This document shows, in pieces, positions 1 through 5,816 of a DNA stretch of 7,810 nt (the stretch's first letter is position 1; each line of letters opens with the position of its first letter). Under the pieces are notes generated by a model. It was not told the DNA's origin, made no database searches, and saw only the letters and a program-made list of their open reading frames with translations. A program made the position numbers and the translations under genes. Source of the stretch: an uncultured Bacilli bacterium (lineage in GTDB: Bacteria > Bacillota_I > Bacilli_A > RF39 > UBA660); assembly GCA_947595415.1 (NCBI GenBank), contig CANQER010000047.1, positions 1 to 7,810 on the forward strand, given 5' to 3'.

Positions 1-380
1 ATCGCATTCATTTCTAATAACCAATCTGCATTATTGATAACTTTAACATCATCTTTTAAAATATCTCTTAATTGTTTTTGAATACAAGAAATATTATGTT
101 TAACAGCTTCCTTAGAAATCATAGGTCTTTCTACATTAGGTTTTGGATCACCTATAAGACCTGTTCCTCCTCCTGCAATAATAATTGGTTTATGACCTTT
201 ATCTAAAAGTCTTTTAGTCATCGCAATAACAGTACAGTAATGTCCTATATGAAGACTATCTGCAGTTGGATCAACCCCTATATAAAATGTTAATTTTCCA
301 TTGTTTAACGCATCTTTTACATCATCACTTGTAATATCATTTATAAGACCACGCCATTTTAATTCATCATATAAATTCAT
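1..380 (-). CDS. tyrS: Tyrosyl-tRNA synthetase, N-terminal part (runs off window edge)
   Basis: This is the first 126 codons of a class I aminoacyl-tRNA synthetase that charges tRNA-Tyr with tyrosine in the cytoplasm. The translation begins MNLYDELKWRGL and carries the TyrRS active-site block FYIGVDPTADSLHIGH at about residues 32-47, including the class I HIGH signature. A GGGTGLIGDP stretch follows at 70-79, matching the family's GG-TG-IGDP tyrosine/ATP-binding loop, and NADWL lies near 117-121. The family is about 400-420 residues, so the rest of the catalytic domain, the KMSKS loop and the S4-like RNA-binding domain lie outside the window. The ATG overlaps the deoC stop (ATGA), and GGAGG sits 7 bases upstream inside the last deoC codons, so the two genes are probably translationally coupled. 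A tyrosine-type T-box leader upstream of deoC supports the identification. Confidence 0.95.
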   Translation of the reverse strand, partial: MNLYDELKWRGLINDITSDDVKDALNNGKLTFYIGVDPTADSLHIGHYCTVIAMTKRLLDKGHKPIIIAGGGTGLIGDPKPNVERPMISKEAVKHNISCIQKQLRDILKDDVKVINNADWLLEMNA

Positions 381-1018
381 TTTTCACCCTCCATTATTGA
401 AACACCATTACTAGTGCCTATTCTACTTACCCCTAAATCTATAAAACTTAAGGCTTGCTCTTTAGTTTTTATATTACCACTTGCTTTTACTTCTAAAATA
501 CTATTTTTGTGCTTGTTTATAATTTCAACATCTTCTAAACTAGCTCCCCTTTTCCCAAAACCAGTTGAAGTTTTAATAAAATGAACAAAAGTATCATTAC
601 AAATTTCTGTCATTTTTATAATTTCTTCTTCAGTAAGTAAACTAGTTTCAATGATAACCTTTAAAACATGACCATCAATTGAATCTCTAATTTCTTCTAT
701 TTCATCTTTAACATATTCGTAATCTTTATTTTTTAAAGCACATATATTTATTACCATATCAATTTCAGTTGCGCCATTATTTATTGCTTCAATCGCCTCA
801 TAAGCTTTAGTAGATACTGTATTATAACCATTAGGAAACCCTACTACAGCAGATATTCCAACATTAGTATCTTTAAGTAACTCCTTAGCTAAAGAAACAT
901 AATAAGGAGCTACACAAACACAAGTAAATTTGTATTTTATAGCTTCATCACACAACTTTTCAATATCACGCATTGTAGCATCTACTTTTAAATTAGTATG
1001 ATCAATATAACTGTTCAT
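377..1018 (-). CDS. deoC: Deoxyribose-phosphate aldolase (DERA)
   Basis: This 213-residue cytoplasmic class I aldolase reversibly splits 2-deoxyribose 5-phosphate into glyceraldehyde 3-phosphate and acetaldehyde, the last step of deoxynucleoside catabolism. Its length matches the short bacterial DeoC type (about 215-225). Family motifs appear in order: IDHTNL (5-10), VVGFPNG (58-64), EIDMVIN (85-91), KVIIET (120-125), FIKTSTGF (147-154), VKASGNI (177-183) and RIGTSNG (199-205). Lys149 in FIKTSTGF should be the Schiff-base lysine; Lys178 and Asp87 fit the other catalytic residues. The start is supported by AAAGGAGG four bases upstream of the ATG. It is the first gene behind a T-box leader and overlaps tyrS by four bases. 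No other nucleoside-catabolism gene (deoB, pdp, cdd) is visible next to it, which is unusual for deoC. Confidence 0.96.
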   Translation of the reverse strand: MNSYIDHTNLKVDATMRDIEKLCDEAIKYKFTCVCVAPYYVSLAKELLKDTNVGISAVVGFPNGYNTVSTKAYEAIEAINNGATEIDMVINICALKNKDYEYVKDEIEEIRDSIDGHVLKVIIETSLLTEEEIIKMTEICNDTFVHFIKTSTGFGKRGASLEDVEIINKHKNSILEVKASGNIKTKEQALSFIDLGVSRIGTSNGVSIMEGEK

Positions 1019-1030
1019 AAATCCTCCTTT
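1016..1030 (-). promoter_or_regulatory. deoC ribosome binding site and start codon
   Basis: AAAGGAGG lies four bases upstream of the deoC ATG. Its AAGGA part is complementary to the UCCUU of the 3' arm of the T-box hairpin (1053-1057). The site could therefore be masked when that hairpin is not formed. The complementarity is read directly; the masking is inference. Confidence 0.75.
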
Positions 1031-1034
1031 AAAT

Positions 1035-1089
1035 AAAAAAATACTATGATGTAAGGACGAATTATCGTGGTACCACCTTACTTCATAAT
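1035..1089 (-). terminator. Extended T-box hairpin followed by a U-tract (candidate conditional terminator)
   Basis: On the minus strand, ATTATGAAGTAAGG (1076-1089) pairs with CCTTACATCATAGT (1043-1056) in 13 of 14 positions, with one G-U wobble and one A-A mismatch. After one A comes a run of seven T (1035-1041). The upper part of this stem is the T-box tRNA-binding element itself. There is no separate downstream AAGGACG arm of the usual kind. A competing hairpin, CATAAT-CAT-ATTATG (1084-1098), would occupy the lower 5' arm and could prevent termination. Which state tRNA binding favours cannot be told from sequence. Confidence 0.65.
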
Positions 1090-1231
1090 ATGATTATGCT
1101 CTCAAACTTTTAACGCAAGTTACGATTTGATTCAAAATAGGTATTTGATTATTTATCTTTGGTTAGTTTCCATCAACCACTAACTTTCTAATTACCTAAT
1201 AAATAACTACTTATATTTCTCACTATCAAAT
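1035..1231 (-). ncRNA. T-box leader, tyrosine specificity, controlling deoC-tyrS
   Basis: T-box leaders bind a matching tRNA and read its charging state. The signature AAGGTGGTACCACG occurs on the minus strand at 1066-1079. Its core folds as GTAAGG (1076-1081) with CCTTAC (1051-1056), a 7-base bulge TGGTACC (1069-1075) and ACG/CGT, the standard tRNA-acceptor-binding element. Bulge UGGU fits a tRNA with discriminator A, as in tRNA-Tyr. Stem I closes by ATTTGAT (1225-1231) with ATCAAAT (1125-1131). Above it lie kink-turn-like GTGAG/TTTGA elements, an AGTAG/specifier internal loop, a TTATTTAT/ATAAATAA helix and an apical region with GGTTGATGGAAAC. The specifier position reads TAC at 1141-1143, a tyrosine codon, which agrees with tyrS downstream. 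A small stem III is formed by AACTT/AAGTT. The expression platform is not the textbook kind (see findings). Confidence 0.92.
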
Positions 1232-1244
1232 AAATATATATTAA

Positions 1245-1273
1245 ACTATACCATAATATCTTTATTTTGACAA
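1245..1273 (-). promoter_or_regulatory. Sigma-A-type promoter for the T-box/deoC/tyrS transcript
   Basis: The minus strand shows TTGTCA (1268-1273), a 17-base spacer and TATAGT (1245-1250), five of six consensus matches in each box with ideal spacing. Transcription should start near 1238, just before stem I of the T-box at 1231. The promoter lies wholly inside the 3' end of the alkyltransferase-like gene, and its -10 box covers that gene's TAG stop. Confidence 0.85.
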
Positions 1274-1578
1274 GCATTTTCTAATTCAATTAGTTTTTTT
1301 TGAAAAAAAGTTAAATCACCTATAATAATTCTATGAGTAGGAATTATTATAAGTAAAGGATTTTCTCTTATAAAATTTTCTACTTCTTTTTTCGAAAAAT
1401 TATGTTTTTTTACAAAATCATCAATACTATATACCCTACCATATGGTATTTTTCTAATTTCATCATATATTTTACTATTTCCTTTTATTTTGATAGGAAA
1501 ATCAATATTTTTCCTTATTCCTTTTAAGTACTCTTGTATTTGTTTTCTCGTTTCCCTAAGTAAGGGAGTTTCTAACAT
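1246..1578 (-). CDS. O6-alkylguanine-DNA alkyltransferase-like protein lacking the active-site cysteine
   Basis: The 110 residues from the first ATG match the C-terminal DNA-binding domain of the Ogt/MGMT family, which normally removes O6-alkyl groups from guanine by irreversible transfer to a cysteine. The order LLRETRKQIQEYLKGIRKNIDFPI, KIPYGRVYS (43-51) and ENPLLIIIPTHRIIIG (72-87) follows the family. However, the invariant PCHR is PTHR here (Thr81). The SYG tyrosine is replaced (SID), and the arginine-finger RAVG reads KEVE. Methyl transfer therefore looks impossible. It could be a non-catalytic alkyltransferase-like protein that only flags damage, although known ones carry PWHR or PAHR-type changes, or a decaying gene. 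The first ATG has no well-placed ribosome binding site, and family homology continues upstream of it (separate entry). It follows the cation transporter in the same operon. Confidence 0.8.
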   Translation of the reverse strand: MLETPLLRETRKQIQEYLKGIRKNIDFPIKIKGNSKIYDEIRKIPYGRVYSIDDFVKKHNFSKKEVENFIRENPLLIIIPTHRIIIGDLTFFQKKLIELENACQNKDIMV

Positions 1579-1689
1579 TATTTTATTACTAAAATCTCCT
1601 TTATCACTTATTTTAGTTATATAACCACTTTCTTCTTCTAAGACAAACCTACCTAAGATAGTATCAAATGTATATATATAATTAGTTAT
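1579..1689 (-). other. In-frame N-terminal extension of the alkyltransferase-like gene, no standard start codon
   Basis: The reading frame stays open upstream of the ATG at 1578 for 38 more codons, back to a TAA at 1693-1695. It reads ...YIYTFDTILGRFVLEEESG..., which resembles the N-terminal strand of Ogt proteins (typically YYTYYDTPLGKLLL...). With this part the protein would be about 147 residues, near the family's usual 150-175. No ATG, GTG or TTG is present in the extension. An ATA codon at 1687-1689 sits six bases after GAGG (1696-1699), exactly where a start would be expected. It would overlap the cation transporter gene by eight bases. Either a rare AUA start is used, or an original ATG has mutated and the gene is decaying. 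Confidence 0.7.
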
Positions 1690-2551
1690 GATTTACCTCA
1701 TCAATATGACAATTTAAGTCATGACATTTTTCTTCTTTATTTTCAATTTCAATTGTTACATGAGTTATACTATCTTTTTTTAAGGTTTCTCTTATTTCAT
1801 TTTTTATTTTAGGATTATTTTTAGCTACTACGACATGCATAGTTGCGTAGTTATGAACTCCATCAATACTCCATATATGAATATGATGAACATCTTTAAC
1901 ATTTTCTATTTTTAAAATGTCTTTTTTTATTTCATCGATTGATATATCAGATGGTATTTTTTCTAAGAATAAGTCGACTATAAATTTAAAGTTTTTAAGG
2001 GCACTATATAGTATAAATAAAGCTACTAATATAGACATTATAGGATCAATTATGTAAAAATTAGTGTATTTTATTATAAATGAACCTATTAATACTATTA
2101 TCCAACCAAGGACATCTTCTAACATATGAAGATTTACTGCTTTTTGATTTATTGAGTCTCCTTCTTTGGTATAATAAACAGCTATAAAATTAACTACAAC
2201 CCCTACTAAAGCAAATATAATCATTCCATTGTAGTTTATTTCTAAAGGATTTACTATTCTTTTTGATGATTCGATTATAACAAAAATAGATCCGACAATT
2301 AAAATTGTGGTAGTTATTAAAGCTCCTAAAATTGAGTATCTTAAATAACCATATGTATATTTATTATCTGGATTTCTTTTACTCTTTTTTTCTAAGAAAA
2401 ATGATATACCTACACTAACTGCATCCCCAAAATCATGGATAGAATCTGATATTATTGCGATACTGTTTGTGAATAAACCTCCTACAAATTCAAAAATTGA
2501 AAACATTATATTTAATATAAAAGCTATAAATATGTTTTTTTCTGTTTTCAT
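1682..2551 (-). CDS. Cation diffusion facilitator (CDF) family metal efflux transporter
   Basis: This 289-residue inner-membrane protein belongs to the CDF (ZitB/CzcD/ZnT-like) family, whose members export Zn2+ or similar divalent ions in exchange for protons. Six hydrophobic segments are visible, roughly 8-30, 33-52, 72-94, 108-127, 145-162 and 166-186. Two metal-site motifs stand where expected: SIHDFGD (37-43, His39/Asp43) in segment 2 and HMLED (142-146, His142/Asp146) in segment 5. This His-Asp pairing is typical of Zn-preferring CDFs. The cytoplasmic C-terminal domain has the family's VHHIHIWS block (221-228) plus His234 and His239. It ends in a short Cys/His tail, CHDLNCHIDEVNHN, with further potential metal ligands. 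The ATG is preceded by AGGTGAT at good spacing and by an extended -10 promoter. The metal cannot be named with certainty, so no gene symbol is given. Confidence 0.94.
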   Translation of the reverse strand: MKTEKNIFIAFILNIMFSIFEFVGGLFTNSIAIISDSIHDFGDAVSVGISFFLEKKSKRNPDNKYTYGYLRYSILGALITTTILIVGSIFVIIESSKRIVNPLEINYNGMIIFALVGVVVNFIAVYYTKEGDSINQKAVNLHMLEDVLGWIIVLIGSFIIKYTNFYIIDPIMSILVALFILYSALKNFKFIVDLFLEKIPSDISIDEIKKDILKIENVKDVHHIHIWSIDGVHNYATMHVVVAKNNPKIKNEIRETLKKDSITHVTIEIENKEEKCHDLNCHIDEVNHN

Positions 2552-2567
2552 AACATCACCTACTAAA

Positions 2568-2597
2568 ATTATATCATAATATCCTAATAAGTGTTTA
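2568..2597 (-). promoter_or_regulatory. Extended -10 promoter of the cation transporter gene
   Basis: TGATATAAT (2568-2576) on the minus strand is an extended -10 element with a perfect TATAAT. A weak -35, TAAACA (2592-2597), lies 18 bases upstream. Transcription would start about 2561, almost at the ribosome binding site AGGTGAT (2555-2561), giving a leader of roughly ten bases. I see no obvious operator repeat for a metal-responsive repressor. Confidence 0.7.
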
Positions 2598-2635
2598 AGA
2601 GTTTTTTATAAATACCTTAGATTTTATTTTGTACT

Positions 2636-2660
2636 AAAAAAGATGTAAATAATTTACACC
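2636..2660 (-). terminator. Intrinsic terminator after the 261-residue protein gene
   Basis: On the minus strand GGTGTAAA-TTA-TTTACATC (2642-2660) forms an eight-pair stem with one G-U wobble, followed by TTTTTT. The stop codon of the upstream gene lies inside the 5' arm. Confidence 0.85.
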
Positions 2661-3439
2661 TTCAAAGCTAACTTTTTAACAAATGGTCTACTTTTAAGTA
2701 AAAGCTCTTCTTCTTTTTGTCTTTCACCATTAGCTATATCACAAATTTTTCTTAACGAAACTAAATCTGTTAAGTTAGTGTATACCTTTAACCTTTCAAC
2801 GTTACAATTTTCTAAACCCCTTAAAACAGCATAACTTGCTCCTTTTAAAGTAACTTTTTTTACAATCCCATCTTCCAAAGACACAAGTTTGTTTGAATTA
2901 GAAGGATCTTCCCATGGATAACAACCATACTCATTAAAATAAGTAACATCTTTTATATCTCCATCAGTTACTAGTTCCCAACTAAGGATATCCATTTTAT
3001 ACTTTCCATGAACTAAAAAATAATTAGTATTAGGATTAACTCCATATATATTTAAAGGCTTATTACTTAAACCCTCAGCTCTATATATCTCAGTTAATTC
3101 TTTAATAACTTTGTTCATAAAAACTACTTGATCTTTTTCTAAATAATCTTCATAAGGAAAAATCTCATACCTTGAAACTTCATCATTAAGTAAATCCTCA
3201 TATATTTTTTCTTGCATACTTAATTTATACTCAATTTGATTCATACAGACATCTTTAACTAACTTTCTAAAACGAGGATTTTTATAATAATAACGTAACT
3301 TAGTATTTAAATCACTTTCATTAATATCGTATATCCCTTTTTTATATAAAATATCCATTAAAAGTTCGATAAAATCCTTAGATATAAAGTTTTTTTGACT
3401 TATCGTATTTAAATATAATTTAATTTCTCTATCCATCAT
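2654..3439 (-). CDS. Conserved-looking protein of unknown function, 261 residues
   Basis: I do not recognise this protein. It is cytoplasmic by appearance: no signal peptide and no membrane segment. Roughly the first 125 residues are lysine/glutamate-rich and predicted mainly helical, with repeated aromatic pairs such as LRYYYKNPRFRK at 48-59. The middle and C-terminal part (about 127-222) looks like a compact, more strand-rich domain, with YFLVHGKYKMDILSWE (140-155), YFNEYGCYPWED (167-178) and KVTLKGASYAVLRGLENC (195-212). A charged helix follows (about 223-261). Four cysteines (65, 173, 212, 233) are scattered and form no metal motif. AGGGGGA six bases before the first of two consecutive ATG codons supports the start. 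A near-consensus promoter and a terminator frame it as a single-gene unit, which suggests a real and well-expressed gene. Lineage-specific origin is a guess. Confidence 0.85.
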   Translation of the reverse strand: MMDREIKLYLNTISQKNFISKDFIELLMDILYKKGIYDINESDLNTKLRYYYKNPRFRKLVKDVCMNQIEYKLSMQEKIYEDLLNDEVSRYEIFPYEDYLEKDQVVFMNKVIKELTEIYRAEGLSNKPLNIYGVNPNTNYFLVHGKYKMDILSWELVTDGDIKDVTYFNEYGCYPWEDPSNSNKLVSLEDGIVKKVTLKGASYAVLRGLENCNVERLKVYTNLTDLVSLRKICDIANGERQKEEELLLKSRPFVKKLALKV

Positions 3440-3464
3440 ATAAATTCCCCCTATACGTTAAAAT

Positions 3465-3493
3465 ATTTTATATTAAAATATATAATTTGTCAA
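3465..3493 (-). promoter_or_regulatory. Strong sigma-A-type promoter of the 261-residue protein gene
   Basis: The minus strand has TTGACA (3488-3493, perfect), a 17-base spacer and TAAAAT (3465-3470, five of six). The start would be near 3458, giving a leader of about 19 bases that contains the ribosome binding site AGGGGGA (3446-3452). No terminator is evident between the alaS stop and this promoter, so some alaS transcripts may read into the gene. Confidence 0.85.
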
Positions 3494-3508
3494 ATAAAAA
3501 GAATAAAA

Positions 3509-5260
3509 CTACTCTAAAATAGCTTTAATTCTTCTTACGCCAGCACTACTAGATTCTTCTTTAACAATTTTAAAATGACCTAAATTTCCAGTCCTACTAA
3601 CATGAGGTCCTCCACAAAACTCTTTAGAAATATCCCCAATTATATATACTGTAACAACATCCCCATATTTGTCAATAAACATTCCTTCAGCATTCATATC
3701 TAAGGCTTCTTGTTTAGTCATTGTTTTACATACAACTGGGATATCTTCACTTATATATTCATTGACTAAATTTTCTACTTTTGTAATTTCTTCTTTGGTT
3801 AGTTTACTATCATGGGAAAAATCAAAACGCATTCTTTCAGGAGTAATATTACTTCCCATTTGATGAACGTGACTACCTAAAACATTTTTTAAAGCAGCAT
3901 TCAAAAGATGAGTAGCAGTATGATATTTAATATCCATCTCACTGTTTCCAGAAAGACCTCCTTTAAACTTCATTTCTGCTCCTAAACGTGATTTTTCTTG
4001 ATGTTCTTTAAACTTTTCTTTAAATCCTTCAATGTCAACTAAAATATTTTTTTCTTTAGCTAACTCTTCTGTAAGTTCAATTGGAAAACCATAAGTATCA
4101 TATAGTTTAAAAGCTAAATCTTTATTTATTATTTTATCTGTATGTTCAATAATTTTTGAAAATTCTCTTAAACCTTTTTCTAATGTTTTAACAAATTTTC
4201 TTTTTTCACTGTTTAAAGTATCAATAATATTATTTTTATTTCTTTCTAATTCAGGATAATAGTTTTTATATTTATTAATAATCATATTAGCTAAAACGAT
4301 ATCAAAATCACTATTAATATCAATATTTATCTTTTTAGCATACCTAATCATTCTTCTAATAAGTCTTCTTAACACATAACCTTGATCAGTATTAGAAGGT
4401 AAAATACGTATATCTTCGCCACTAATAAAAACGATTGCCCTAATATGATCTGCGATAATTCTCATACTACGCGAATCATCTTCATAATTCATATTAGAAA
4501 ACTGTTCTATTTTAGTAATTATATCTTTCCAAATACTAGTTTGATAGTTATCATAAACATTTTCTAAAATTGAAGTAATTCTTTCTACTCCCATTCCAGT
4601 ATCAACATTTTTTTGTTTTAAAGGAACAAATTTATCTTCACTAATTTTATTATACTCCATAAAAACGTTATTCCATATTTCAACCCAATTATCATCGTTA
4701 GGATCAAATTTTTCTGGAGCTTTTTCTTTACTTCGCCAATAAAATATTTCTGTATCAGGTCCACAAGGTCCTAAAACAGAAGCTGGTCCCCACCAGTTAT
4801 CATCGACACCAAGATAAGCAATACGTTCTTTTTTAATCCCTAAACTTAACCATATATCAGCACTTTCTTTATCCATTTCTACTAAATCATTACCTTTAAA
4901 TACACTAACAGCTAGTTTTTCAACAGGTATATTAAGTCTTTCAGTTAAAAACTCAAAACTCCATGTTATACTTTCTTTTTTAAAGTAATCTCCTAAACTC
5001 CAATTACCTAACATTTCAAAAAAGGTATGATGAGTAGTATCCCCTACTTCGTCTAAATCGTTAGTCCTAAAACACTTTTGGTAGTCAACTAAACGTTTAC
5101 CTAAAGGATGATCTTCCCCCATTAAGTAAGGTACTAAAGGTTGCATACCAGCTGTGTTAAACAAACAAGTAGGATCGTTTTCTGGTATTATTGGAGCACT
5201 AGGTATTTGTTTATGACCTTTTTCTTTAAAAAAATCTATGTATAAGTCTTTTATATTCAT
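3509..5260 (-). CDS. alaS: Alanyl-tRNA synthetase, compact form with editing core but no C-Ala domain
   Basis: This cytoplasmic class II synthetase attaches alanine to tRNA-Ala. The catalytic domain (about 1-240) shows the AlaRS blocks FFKEKGH (10-16), CLFNTAGMQPLVPYLMG (32-48), KCFRTNDLDEVGDTTHHTFFEMLGNWS (62-88), GPCGPDTEIFYW (165-176) and NVDTGMGVERI (218-228). A tRNA-recognition helical region with RRLIRRMIRYAKK (298-310) follows. The editing domain that removes mischarged Ser/Gly keeps its zinc ligands in HTATH (447-451, His447/His451) and CGGPH (549-553, Cys549/His553), and it ends with SAGVRRIKAI. At 583 residues it is far shorter than the usual 870-880. The beta-barrel normally found before the editing core and the whole C-terminal C-Ala domain are absent. 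The stop is clean, so this looks like a natural short form, not a broken gene. The ATG follows the kinase-like gene by four bases, with GGGAGA overlapping that gene's end. Confidence 0.96.
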   Translation of the reverse strand: MNIKDLYIDFFKEKGHKQIPSAPIIPENDPTCLFNTAGMQPLVPYLMGEDHPLGKRLVDYQKCFRTNDLDEVGDTTHHTFFEMLGNWSLGDYFKKESITWSFEFLTERLNIPVEKLAVSVFKGNDLVEMDKESADIWLSLGIKKERIAYLGVDDNWWGPASVLGPCGPDTEIFYWRSKEKAPEKFDPNDDNWVEIWNNVFMEYNKISEDKFVPLKQKNVDTGMGVERITSILENVYDNYQTSIWKDIITKIEQFSNMNYEDDSRSMRIIADHIRAIVFISGEDIRILPSNTDQGYVLRRLIRRMIRYAKKINIDINSDFDIVLANMIINKYKNYYPELERNKNNIIDTLNSEKRKFVKTLEKGLREFSKIIEHTDKIINKDLAFKLYDTYGFPIELTEELAKEKNILVDIEGFKEKFKEHQEKSRLGAEMKFKGGLSGNSEMDIKYHTATHLLNAALKNVLGSHVHQMGSNITPERMRFDFSHDSKLTKEEITKVENLVNEYISEDIPVVCKTMTKQEALDMNAEGMFIDKYGDVVTVYIIGDISKEFCGGPHVSRTGNLGHFKIVKEESSSAGVRRIKAILE

Positions 5261-5264
5261 CTTA

Positions 5265-5807
5265 TCAATCTCCCAAACTACTAGTTATTTTTTGTTTTAA
5301 ATCTGATATCGTTCCATCATTTATAAAGGTATAATCGAAATTTTTATAATCATCTAAATCTATTTCAGTTGGATGGTTCTTTTGTTTTAAAGTAAGACCA
5401 TTATCAAAATTAGGTCTTACGATATGAATACTTACAGCATCATTAAATTCTTTTTTGATCATTTCTATTTCATCTTTAAGACGTACATCACTAATAGTTA
5501 CAACGTCAAAAAAGTAATTGTAAACTTTTAAATCTTCAATCATTCTTTTGATGAAAAAGTATTTATCAATATTTCCTCTTATAACAGTAGTACCTAAATT
5601 TTGAAGTAATTCACGAGGTTTAGTCTCTTCACTACCATCCCAATCTGATATTTTTTTAGCGTATTCTTTAATATAAGAACCTAATTGTAGGTTTATTACT
5701 TTTAAACCTTTATTTTCAAAAAATTCATCGATTATTAAAGCAGTGGTATCTTTACCATGTCTTGCTTTTCCACTTATTAGATATATTTTAGTTTGTTTTT
5801 TATCCAT
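5265..5807 (-). CDS. P-loop kinase, deoxynucleoside monophosphate kinase-like
   Basis: This 180-residue soluble protein looks like a small nucleotide kinase of the P-loop NTPase fold. LISGKARHGKDTT (10-22) is a Walker A loop of the GKxxxGKDT kind (Lys19). TISDVRLKDEIEMIK (104-118) resembles the ISDVRFPNEAE block of phage-type dNMP kinases. HIVRPNFD (128-135) and NHPTEIDLDD...FDYTFINDGT (144-166) match the H-x-S/T-E...D-x-x-NDG ending of that family. Such enzymes phosphorylate deoxynucleoside monophosphates, but the substrate cannot be read here; other small P-loop kinases remain possible. AAGGAGG four bases before the ATG overlaps the stop of the upstream membrane protein gene (nine-base gap), and alaS starts four bases downstream. 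The three form a tight operon. No phage genes surround it, so it appears to be a resident gene. Confidence 0.75.
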   Translation of the reverse strand: MDKKQTKIYLISGKARHGKDTTALIIDEFFENKGLKVINLQLGSYIKEYAKKISDWDGSEETKPRELLQNLGTTVIRGNIDKYFFIKRMIEDLKVYNYFFDVVTISDVRLKDEIEMIKKEFNDAVSIHIVRPNFDNGLTLKQKNHPTEIDLDDYKNFDYTFINDGTISDLKQKITSSLGD

Positions 5808-5816
5808 AATTCCTCC

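Noticed and set aside
1067..1076. Perfect 10-base palindrome GTGGTACCAC, at first sight an operator
   Set aside because: It is part of the conserved T-box signature and is explained by that RNA element.
3509..3520. Possible truncation of alaS by frameshift or premature stop
   Set aside because: The protein ends cleanly at the editing domain, the internal beta-barrel is missing as well, and the following 69 bases are a promoter region, not leftover coding sequence.
3669..3863. Plus-strand open frame of 64 codons
   Set aside because: It lies opposite the alaS editing domain, has no ribosome binding site and shows no family resemblance; it is an antisense shadow.
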